Positions 57,369 to 64,000 of a stretch of DNA of 64,000 nucleotides are shown piece after piece. The stretch is from Flavobacteriales bacterium (GTDB taxonomy: Bacteria > Bacteroidota > Bacteroidia > Flavobacteriales_D > Crocinitomicaceae), in contig CANFRV010000019.1 in the NCBI GenBank assembly GCA_947449575.1, positions 1 to 64,000 on the forward strand. The letters are read 5' to 3'. Each line of letters opens with the position of its first letter. The stretch's first letter is position 1. The translations under genes and the position numbers were made by a program. The notes under the pieces were generated by a model. That model saw nothing but the letters and a program-made list of their open reading frames with translations. It was not told the origin of the DNA and made no database searches.

Positions 57369-57591
57369 ACTTAACTAGTGTTTTAACAGCAACTTCATAA
57401 GATGACAAATCAATTATATCATCCATTTCCATTTCAATATTGAATTCATCCTCTAGTGATGCAACTAATGACATGTGACCAACAGAATCCCATTCAGGTA
57501 TACTTTGATATGTCAATGTTTTTAAATCAAATTTTTCGTCTAAATTAAATTCTTGCCTAAATATGTTTTCAATTTTACCAATATTACTCAT
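57355..57591 (-). CDS. Acyl carrier protein (cassette B)
   Basis: 78 residues, acidic, with the phosphopantetheine site IPEWDSVGHM (Ser36) and FNIEMEMDDIIDLSS following. It is a dedicated ACP resembling that of cassette A. It overlaps the FabZ-like gene and follows the transketolase C half by five bases. Confidence 0.9.
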   Translation of the reverse strand: MSNIGKIENIFRQEFNLDEKFDLKTLTYQSIPEWDSVGHMSLVASLEDEFNIEMEMDDIIDLSSYEVAVKTLVKYGVE

Positions 57592-57596
57592 TACAT

Positions 57597-58580
57597 TTAT
57601 TTTATTAAATTATTAATTGCATTTTGTATCCCTTCATAAGTTAAATTATAATTATTAAGAATAAACTCATAGGACCCGTTTACAACGAATTCTGAACAGG
57701 GAAAGCCCAATACTTCTAAATCTACATCCAATTTATTAGAAAATAAATATTCAGTTAATATCGATCCTAGTGACCCATTTATAGAATGCTCCTCTGTAAC
57801 TATTACCTTTTTAATTTTATTTTCCTTTATATATTTATCAAGCGAGGCATAATCAAAAGGATTTATTGTATGGCAATTAAGAACCTTTACCCCAATTCCA
57901 AGTTCCTTAAAATATTCAGCATTTCTAATAGAAGGATATACTTGGCTACCATTTGCAACAATTAATATATCATTTCCATAATCTACTTGCAATATGTGCT
58001 TTCCAAATACAAAATTATAATCAGATCTATTTACAATAGGATAATTTATTGATCCGTTTAATCTTATATAATATGGTTTATCGTCTGTAATTGCATACTC
58101 TAAAACTTTATATAATTCAAAAGGGTCTGTAGGACATGTAATCTGTAAATTTGGTATATTGCGCATGATAGCAACATCTTCTAATCCAAAGTGTGAATTA
58201 CCAAGTGTTCCAAGTGCAACGCCAGAAGCAAGTGCAACCAAAATTACTGGTTGTTGCATATATCCTAAATTCATTCGAATTTGCTCAGAGGAACGAAATG
58301 AAAAAAAAGGAGCAAAAGTTGTTAATATTGGTTTTAAGCCTATTTTTGTTAAACCTGCAGCAACACCAATCATATTTTGTTCTGCAATACCAGCACCAAT
58401 ATATCTATCAGGAAATTCATTTATAAAAGGACCAAGCCCAGATGACCTTCCTAAATCAGCCGACATAACCTGAAAATCATGTGATTTGGCTAAATGATTT
58501 ATCGCTTGTCCTAAAGCAGCCCTAACTCCCATTCTACCTAGGAGTTTAGCATTTCTTTCTGTAAAAAATTCTGTGGACAT
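57597..58580 (-). CDS. Transketolase-like protein, C-terminal half (split enzyme)
   Basis: 327 residues covering the pyrimidine-binding and C-terminal domains. GIAEQNMIGVAAGL carries the ThDP-activating Glu67; SADLGRSSGL and TTFAPFFSFRSSEQIRM precede and follow. The matching N-terminal half is the next gene upstream. As in split transketolases of secondary pathways, the two halves should assemble. The acceptor may be the LuxC-derived aldehyde or a sugar; this is inference. Confidence 0.9.
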   Translation of the reverse strand: MSTEFFTERNAKLLGRMGVRAALGQAINHLAKSHDFQVMSADLGRSSGLGPFINEFPDRYIGAGIAEQNMIGVAAGLTKIGLKPILTTFAPFFSFRSSEQIRMNLGYMQQPVILVALASGVALGTLGNSHFGLEDVAIMRNIPNLQITCPTDPFELYKVLEYAITDDKPYYIRLNGSINYPIVNRSDYNFVFGKHILQVDYGNDILIVANGSQVYPSIRNAEYFKELGIGVKVLNCHTINPFDYASLDKYIKENKIKKVIVTEEHSINGSLGSILTEYLFSNKLDVDLEVLGFPCSEFVVNGSYEFILNNYNLTYEGIQNAINNLIK

Positions 58581-58581
58581 T

Positions 58582-59379
58582 TTATGACAATTCTAATTTT
58601 GCTAAGGTATATAATTTTTCTGATAAAACATTATTATGCCAATCAGCATTATTTTCCATAAAACTTATACCATTACCTTTAATTGTTTTACCAATAATTG
58701 CATTTGGTTTTTGAGTTTGAAAATTTGTATTTTCAATGGCATTTTTAATTTCTTCGTAATCATGACCATTAACTGTTTTTACATTCCAACCAAAAGCATT
58801 AAATATGTTATCAAATGGTAACTCAGTCAAACTTTCTGAAGTAGTACCATCATTTTGAAAACCATTTACATCTACATAAAAGATTAAATTATTCAAATCA
58901 TGAGCTGTAGCAAATTGAACTGCTTCCCACACACTACCTTCATTACATTCCCCATCACCCAAAACACAAAACACTTTTTTATTTGATTTAATTTTTTTCA
59001 AACCAAGTGCAATGCCACAAGCCATTGATACTCCTTGACCTAAACTCCCATTAGAGGATTCAATACCAATTTCTACATTCATGATTGGATGAGATATAAA
59101 TTTTGAGCCATCCCTTAAAAATTGATCAAATATTTCATCACTAATTATACCTTGGTGATTTAAAACACCATACAATGCTAACACGGTATGTCCTTTAGAT
59201 AAAATAAAGTAATTTCTGTCAATCTTTTTAAAGTCAACACCCATATACTCATTAAAAACTAAATATACAAAATCTAAACAACTAAATGCACCACCAAAAT
59301 GTGTAGCTTTACCAGAACGATAAGCTAAATCCAACATTATATTTTTAATCTTTTTTATTTCTATTCTAGATGCTTCCAT
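58582..59379 (-). CDS. Transketolase-like protein, N-terminal half (split enzyme)
   Basis: 265 residues. SKGHTVLALYG and SNGSLGQGVSMACGIALGL precede the ThDP-metal motif LGDGECNEGSVWEA (141-154) with FYVDVNGFQNDG closing it. Usual length for the N half of split transketolases. The gene ends one base before the C half and directly follows the SDR. It is a C2 (ketol) transfer enzyme; its substrates cannot be read from sequence. Confidence 0.9.
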   Translation of the reverse strand: MEASRIEIKKIKNIMLDLAYRSGKATHFGGAFSCLDFVYLVFNEYMGVDFKKIDRNYFILSKGHTVLALYGVLNHQGIISDEIFDQFLRDGSKFISHPIMNVEIGIESSNGSLGQGVSMACGIALGLKKIKSNKKVFCVLGDGECNEGSVWEAVQFATAHDLNNLIFYVDVNGFQNDGTTSESLTELPFDNIFNAFGWNVKTVNGHDYEEIKNAIENTNFQTQKPNAIIGKTIKGNGISFMENNADWHNNVLSEKLYTLAKLELS

Positions 59380-60111
59380 TTATGAAATCTTGATTATTTG
59401 ACCATTAATACCAAGGGATTCTTCACTTAGAAGAAAATTTACAATATTACTTACTTTATCATTTTCAATTGGACTTTCTGAATTTGAAAATTTCAACAAT
59501 TTATCTTTGGAAGTTTCAGACATAAGATCACCCATAGGATTTGAAACTACTGTTGGAGCAACGCCATTAATTCTAATGCCACTTGACTTTAATTCTATGG
59601 ATAAGTTTTTTATTAAATAATTTAGAGCTGATTTTGATGATCCATATGCAAAACTTCCTATATCATTAAAATATGAATACATTGAGGAATATATAACAAT
59701 ACTAAAAAGTTTATTATTATTCTTAGATGACCTTCTTGCTATTCTAACAAATTTGTTAATGAACAAAACAATAGAAAATAAATTATGATCAAAAACATCA
59801 AATAAATCCTTTTTAGTTGTCATTTGCACCATGTTTCCATAAGGTTTTCCTATAGTAATTACTAAACCGTCAAAATTAAACCCAAACGAAGTGAATTCAG
59901 TTATAAAATGATCCACAGATTCTTCCGATAAAATATCAAGCTCTAATAGTTTAACTTTTTGAAAACCAAAAGTATTTTCTATTTTTTGAATTTTAGATTC
60001 ATCAATCTTTTGCGTCGTAATTACTACTTCCTGACTACAGGACACAATTTTTTTTGTCAAACTAAAACCTAAATCACCTAACCCTCCTACAATCAAAAAC
60101 TTATTATTCAT
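59380..60111 (-). CDS. SDR-family oxidoreductase (cassette B)
   Basis: 243 residues. FLIVGGLGDLGFSLTK for NAD(P), VIYSSMYSYFNDIG (Ser), FAYGSSKSALNYLIK (Tyr, Lys), GVAPTVVSNPM and NGQIIKIS at the C terminus. It overlaps the VioA-like gene by eight bases. It probably reduces a keto group on the acyl chain or on the sugar, parallel to the SDR of cassette A, though the two are not close paralogues. Confidence 0.86.
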   Translation of the reverse strand: MNNKFLIVGGLGDLGFSLTKKIVSCSQEVVITTQKIDESKIQKIENTFGFQKVKLLELDILSEESVDHFITEFTSFGFNFDGLVITIGKPYGNMVQMTTKKDLFDVFDHNLFSIVLFINKFVRIARRSSKNNNKLFSIVIYSSMYSYFNDIGSFAYGSSKSALNYLIKNLSIELKSSGIRINGVAPTVVSNPMGDLMSETSKDKLLKFSNSESPIENDKVSNIVNFLLSEESLGINGQIIKIS

Positions 60112-61195
60112 TTTTTGAATTATTAATGATAATATTACAAATTTGTGAAATTTCTTCTTCTTTTAAACCAATATAAAGTGGAAGACACAAAACTCTAGTA
60201 GAAATCGAATCGGAAACATCACACTTCACATTATTTTTTAAAAAACTAATATTATTTAATGATGGATAAAAATATCGTCTAGGATAAATTTCCAAATTAT
60301 TTAAAACATTTAAGACTTTTAATAATGTTTTTTCTGAATGAAAAATTATAGGGTAATAACTATAATTCCATAAAGTATCATCTCTTAATAATAAAACTTC
60401 AAAATCAACGCATGTTAAATAGGTACGATAATAATCAACAATCCTATTTCGTTCATCAAAAATTTCGTTTATATAATTAATCACCGTTAATCCCATGGCA
60501 GCATGGAGTTCAGACATCTTTCCATTGATACCTAGACCTTGAAAATCATAAGGGCCATCATGTCCAAAATTATGGCTATAAAATATTTTGTGATACAATT
60601 CTCTATCTTTACAAAAAATAGCACCTCCCTCACCTGTATGAAAAACTTTTGTTGCGTGAAAACTGCATGTGCTAATATCGCCATATTCGAAAAGACTTAC
60701 CCCCTTGTATTTAACTCCAAAACAATGAGCTGAATCATAGATTACTTTTAAGTTGTGTTTCTTTGCAATTCGATCTATTTCTTCAACATTACATGGATTT
60801 CCAAATACATGAGTAGCCAAAATACATGTTGTTTTCTCTGTAATTGAAGCTTCTATTTTAGTTTCATCAATAGTTAAATACTCCGGATGTATATCAACAA
60901 AAACAGGTGTACAATCTTCCCAAACAATAGCTGCTGTAGTAGCAATGTAACTAAATGGTGTGGTTATTATTTCTCCACTTTTACCTAAAAGTTTTAGTGC
61001 AATTTGAAGCGGGATTGTACCATTATTTAGACATAAAACATGCGTATCTTTTAAATCAAGATAATCTGCAAGTATTGATTCTAATTCTAATACCAATTCC
61101 CCTCTATTTGTTAACCAGCCATTATCAAATGCTTGTTTAAGATGTAAAGTATATGCTTCAATAGGAGGTAAAAATGTTTTTGTAACAGGAATCAT
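60104..61195 (-). CDS. DegT/DnrJ/EryC1 aminotransferase, VioA-like
   Basis: 363 residues. Start MIPVTKTFLPPIEAYTLHLK and NGWLTNRGELV match VioA-type dTDP-4-amino-4,6-dideoxyglucose transaminases; TTPFSYIATTAAIVWEDC, YDSAHCFGVKY and FHATKVFHTGEGG with Lys183 as the PLP lysine follow. VioA makes dTDP-Qui4N from dTDP-4-keto-6-deoxyglucose. Its start overlaps the Wzt stop by four bases. It is the first biosynthetic gene after the exporter and heads cassette B. Confidence 0.82.
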   Translation of the reverse strand: MIPVTKTFLPPIEAYTLHLKQAFDNGWLTNRGELVLELESILADYLDLKDTHVLCLNNGTIPLQIALKLLGKSGEIITTPFSYIATTAAIVWEDCTPVFVDIHPEYLTIDETKIEASITEKTTCILATHVFGNPCNVEEIDRIAKKHNLKVIYDSAHCFGVKYKGVSLFEYGDISTCSFHATKVFHTGEGGAIFCKDRELYHKIFYSHNFGHDGPYDFQGLGINGKMSELHAAMGLTVINYINEIFDERNRIVDYYRTYLTCVDFEVLLLRDDTLWNYSYYPIIFHSEKTLLKVLNVLNNLEIYPRRYFYPSLNNISFLKNNVKCDVSDSISTRVLCLPLYIGLKEEEISQICNIIINNSKNE

Positions 61196-62442
61196 TGAAT
61201 TGTAGATTTAAAAATTGGCCTAATAAATCCTGGTTCTCTTCCCATGTAAGTTCCTAATTCTCTCGCACCATCTATAATCTGAAAACTCATTATATCTTTC
61301 TCTGAAAGAACACCATGTTTTTTATTCTTAATCAAATGAAAGTGAAGATAAAATGTACCTGATTGAAAAAATAATGGTGGAAAATGAAAAAGTAATTTGT
61401 TATCCCCATATTTTAATTCGGTATTTGAATGTGAAAATGAAAATAAAGCATCACCCTGTTCATTATAAAGATGATAAGTAATATGATAATTAGAAATATC
61501 TTCGTAAAGTGTAAAAAAAGTTTCTAGAATTATCTCTTGATGATCTAGAAGTGTATTTTTTGTAATATCACTATAATTATAAACACGAATACTTTTCAAC
61601 TCAAAAACATCAAGATATTTTAAAGAGATATTAGATAATAAATTAGATTTATTTTGACCTCCAAAATATCCAGAGATACAATCTGACACACTAGAATCAA
61701 TTGAAACATTTCCATTCTTCAATAATATTGCTCTATTACAAAGTGTAGATATGGATGGCATATTATGACTTACAAATAAGATTGTACGTCCATCACTTTT
61801 AGAGATATCACCCATTTTACCCAAACATTTTTGTTGAAATTCGGCATCACCAACAGCAAGCACTTCATCCACAATTAGTATTTCAGACTCTAAGTGAGCA
61901 GCAACAGCAAACGCCAAACGAACATACATTCCAGATGAATAACGTTTAACAGGTGTGTCAACATATTTTTCAACACCGGCAAAAGCAATAATTTCATCTA
62001 ATTTACGGGTAATTTCATGTTTACGCATCCCTAAAATAGCACCATTCAAGTAGATGTTTTCTCTTCCTGTTAACTCAGGATGAAATCCTGTTCCTACTTC
62101 TAACAAAGAAGCAATTCTGCCCTTTACTTTTATTGAACCGATAGTAGGTGCGGTAACTTTAGATAATATTTTCAATAATGTCGACTTACCAGCTCCATTT
62201 CGCCCTATAACACCAATAACATCTCCTTTTTGAACTTCAAAATTTACATCTTTTAAAGACCAAACAAAATTATTACCATCCTGTATAGAACGATCGTTTT
62301 CAACACCCATATGAATAAAAGGATCTTCTTTTCCCCTTATCCTAGCCCACCAACGTTTTGTATCTTCTTTAAAAGTAGAAGCTCCAACAAGACCCAAACG
62401 GTATTGTTTAGATAAGTTTTCAACTTTAATAACTGTACTCAT
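61192..62442 (-). CDS. wzt: ABC transporter ATP-binding protein (Wzt-like, with C-terminal glycan-binding domain)
   Basis: 416 residues from the ATG at 62442; the longer frame to 62589 overlaps the permease by ~146 bases and encodes its helices out of frame. Walker A GRNGAGKST (80-88), YSSGMY signature (168-173), Walker B ILIVDEVLAVGD, and LEVGTGFHPELTGRENI are typical of polysaccharide exporters. The region after about 275 is a beta-rich extension like the Wzt C-terminal domain, which can recognise a modified chain end. It pairs with the Wzm-like permease, one base away. Confidence 0.93.
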   Translation of the reverse strand: MSTVIKVENLSKQYRLGLVGASTFKEDTKRWWARIRGKEDPFIHMGVENDRSIQDGNNFVWSLKDVNFEVQKGDVIGVIGRNGAGKSTLLKILSKVTAPTIGSIKVKGRIASLLEVGTGFHPELTGRENIYLNGAILGMRKHEITRKLDEIIAFAGVEKYVDTPVKRYSSGMYVRLAFAVAAHLESEILIVDEVLAVGDAEFQQKCLGKMGDISKSDGRTILFVSHNMPSISTLCNRAILLKNGNVSIDSSVSDCISGYFGGQNKSNLLSNISLKYLDVFELKSIRVYNYSDITKNTLLDHQEIILETFFTLYEDISNYHITYHLYNEQGDALFSFSHSNTELKYGDNKLLFHFPPLFFQSGTFYLHFHLIKNKKHGVLSEKDIMSFQIIDGARELGTYMGREPGFIRPIFKSTIQ

Positions 62443-62443
62443 A

Positions 62444-63292
62444 TCAAATTGTATCCATAAAATTTTTCTCAGTACGATGGAAGATAAAAACACCAATAAA
62501 CAAAACCAAACAACCGAAAAAGAAACTATATGCCACTTGAAACCAAGTAAATGTTCCTGTACCAGTAAAAACATATCTAAATATCTCAATCAATGGTGAA
62601 ATTGGATTCAGATATAAATAAGGTTTGTAAAATTCAGGAATAGCACTAACGGGATACATGATTGGAGTTGCATACATCAAAAGCATCATTCCAATACTTA
62701 CTACCATAGATAAATCACGATATTTAGAAGTTAATGATGAAATCATTATACCACCTCCCATTGCAATCATAGCTAAAATTATTATAAGTAAAGGTACTAA
62801 AAAAATATATTCAAAATGAAAATGTAAAGTTGATGACTTTTGAAAATAATAGATTAAAAAAACTACATATGTTAAAAACTGAAAACTAAGCTTAAGTAAA
62901 TTCGAAATCATTAACGAAATTGGGGTAATTAATCTAGGGAAATAAACTTTACCAAAAATACCAGCATTAGCTGAAAAGGTGGTTGAAGCACCATTAAAAC
63001 AAGCTTGAAAATAATTCCACAAAGTAGTACCACCCAAATAAAACAATGGACCAGGCAGTCCATCAGTGGATAAATGAGCTACTTCAGAAAACAAAAAAGT
63101 ATAGGTGAAGACAGTAAAAATTGGACCTAATAAAAACCAAACAGGTCCTAGTATTGTCTGTTTGTAAATAGATATTATATCTCTTTTGACAAAAATAAAA
63201 ATCAAATCACGATAGTCCCAAATTTCTCTAATGTTTATTTTATACCATTTAGTATGTGGTGAAATAATTGTAGACCAATTCGTCTCTTCCAT
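62444..63292 (-). CDS. wzm: ABC-2-type polysaccharide export permease (Wzm-like)
   Basis: 282 residues, about six transmembrane helices, with the ABC-2 hallmarks DLIFIFVKRDIISIYKQTIL, YLGGTTLWNYF and TPIMYPVSAIPEFYK. Cytoplasmic N terminus. With Wzt it exports the finished lipid-linked glycan across the inner membrane. It is the first gene of the long minus-strand run, with a full Bacteroidota promoter 15-45 bases upstream. Confidence 0.93.
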   Translation of the reverse strand: MEETNWSTIISPHTKWYKINIREIWDYRDLIFIFVKRDIISIYKQTILGPVWFLLGPIFTVFTYTFLFSEVAHLSTDGLPGPLFYLGGTTLWNYFQACFNGASTTFSANAGIFGKVYFPRLITPISLMISNLLKLSFQFLTYVVFLIYYFQKSSTLHFHFEYIFLVPLLIIILAMIAMGGGIMISSLTSKYRDLSMVVSIGMMLLMYATPIMYPVSAIPEFYKPYLYLNPISPLIEIFRYVFTGTGTFTWFQVAYSFFFGCLVLFIGVFIFHRTEKNFMDTI

Positions 63293-63306
63293 TACTTTTT
63301 TTCTTG

Positions 63307-63337
63307 CAAAATTACAATTTAAACACGATTATTCAAA
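63307..63337 (-). promoter_or_regulatory. Bacteroidota-type promoter for the long wzm-wzt operon
   Basis: On the minus strand TTTG (63337-63334) is followed by a 19-base spacer and TAATTTTG (63314-63307), matching TTTG and TAnnTTTG of Bacteroidota primary sigma promoters. A start near 63300 would give a leader of under ten bases or so before the wzm ATG at 63292. Spacing and both boxes are directly visible; activity is inferred. Confidence 0.65.
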
Positions 63338-63518
63338 CAAATCAAGAATTAAAAAAATAGACCATTTTAAAAAATCGAACTGTAGTAACATTTGAAATCT
63401 ACACATACATTGATGGAAAAATTCGAATTATTAGAATTAATGAAAATTCTTTTTTAATTTTAAAAAATATAATTCAAGAAATTTAAAACACATAATTATT
63501 AATAATATCTATACAAGA

Positions 63519-64000
63519 ATGAAAAAAATAATAATTTCCTTGTTAAACAAAGCGCCTTACATAAGAGGTTTATTCAATGAATTAAATGGATTAAAAAAAG
63601 AATTGAGGTTTCCTATTGGTCATTACCACAATCCAATTCCAAACTCAAACGAAATTGAAGAGCATTACAGCAAAATAAACAATAAAATACAAGACATAAA
63701 TTTCAACTTTGAAAATCAAATTAATCAACTTGAAACATATAAAATATTTTATAATGAAATGCCATGGGATTTTTACGATGATTCCAAAAATGTTAGTTTT
63801 AGATACAAAAACAAAGATTCTTATTACAGATACTCAGATGCAATATTTTTATATTTGAATTTGAGAAAATACCAACCAAAAAAAATAATTGAAGTAGGTT
63901 CCGGTTTTTCATCTGCAATAATGATAGATACCTATGAAAATTGCATGCAAAACATTCAAGTAAATTTCTGTTTTATTGAACCAAACCCTGACGATAGACT
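63519..64000 (+). CDS. SAM-dependent methyltransferase-like protein (cut by right edge)
   Basis: 160 codons are present from the ATG at 63519 and the gene continues past the edge. After an N-terminal region (LNKAPYIRGLFNELN) the motif KKIIEVGSGFSSAIMIDTYE is a SAM-binding motif I, and FCFIEPNPDD matches the acidic post-motif. This is a class I methyltransferase fold, possibly of the group found in O-antigen loci. It is divergent from wzm across 226 AT-rich bases. Confidence 0.75.
   Translation, partial: MKKIIISLLNKAPYIRGLFNELNGLKKELRFPIGHYHNPIPNSNEIEEHYSKINNKIQDINFNFENQINQLETYKIFYNEMPWDFYDDSKNVSFRYKNKDSYYRYSDAIFLYLNLRKYQPKKIIEVGSGFSSAIMIDTYENCMQNIQVNFCFIEPNPDDR

Noticed and set aside
58159-58473. 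Open frame of 104 codons on the plus strand opposite the transketolase C half
   Set aside because: It is a shadow of a strongly supported gene, with low-complexity translation and no family signal.
1-64000. CRISPR arrays, insertion sequences, tRNA or rRNA genes
   Set aside because: No regularly spaced repeats, transposase-like proteins or recognisable RNA gene sequences were found anywhere in the window.

Overview
The window is almost entirely one very large surface-polysaccharide (O-antigen or capsule type) biosynthesis locus from a low-GC member of the Bacteroidota, most likely a flavobacterium-like organism. The support is the protein style (FabG/LuxC/LuxE/WbqC/DegT sets, GT2/GT4/GT61/GT11 enzymes), weak or absent Shine-Dalgarno sites, very AT-rich DNA, and one clean Bacteroidota-type promoter (TTTG, 19-nt spacer, TAnnTTTG) at 63307-63337. 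The genus cannot be fixed from the sequence.

Layout. 1-1885 holds two ordinary chromosomal genes of visibly higher GC: the end of a DMT/EamA transporter and an M20 dipeptidase. 1919-4667 carries a GT-C-like membrane protein and an acyltransferase on the plus strand. 4825-13615 (minus) is a run of glycosyltransferases, a membrane protein, a GNAT protein and two polysaccharide-deacetylase-family proteins. 13631-16278 (plus) is a diverged tandem pair of GT4 enzymes. 16288-20009 (minus) has a FemAB/GNAT-like protein, a GT4, a methyltransferase and a GT2. 20320-23366 (plus) is a compact cassette of GT61, PIG-L deacetylase, formyltransferase and WbqC. 23428-63292 (minus) is one nearly gapless run that starts at the ABC exporter (Wzm/Wzt) promoter, although internal promoters cannot be excluded. 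A new plus-strand methyltransferase gene runs off the right edge.

How the genes fit together. Export is predicted to be by the Wzm/Wzt ABC transporter. Several activated deoxysugars appear to be made. CDP-3,6-dideoxyhexose precursors come from RfbF, RfbG and RfbH. Cassette A (25215-31700) pairs an RffA/WecE-like 4-aminotransferase with a WecD-like acetyltransferase. Cassette B (50584-61195) pairs a VioA-like 4-aminotransferase with a NeuD/PglD-like acyltransferase.

The most unusual content is that cassettes A and B each carry their own LuxC acyl reductase, LuxE acyl-protein synthetase, AMP-forming ligase, dedicated acyl carrier protein and SDR. Cassette B adds a FabZ-like hot-dog protein, a GMC oxidoreductase with a small partner, and a split transketolase. 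This looks like two parallel ACP-linked acyl or aldehyde pathways that decorate two 4-amino-4,6-dideoxy sugars.

A third unusual block (43774-49070) combines a 3-dehydroquinate-synthase-like cyclase, an SDR, an HpcH/HpaI aldolase, a ThDP enzyme and an epimerase beside RfbFGH. It may make a branched or carbocyclic sugar. The products of all three blocks are inference.
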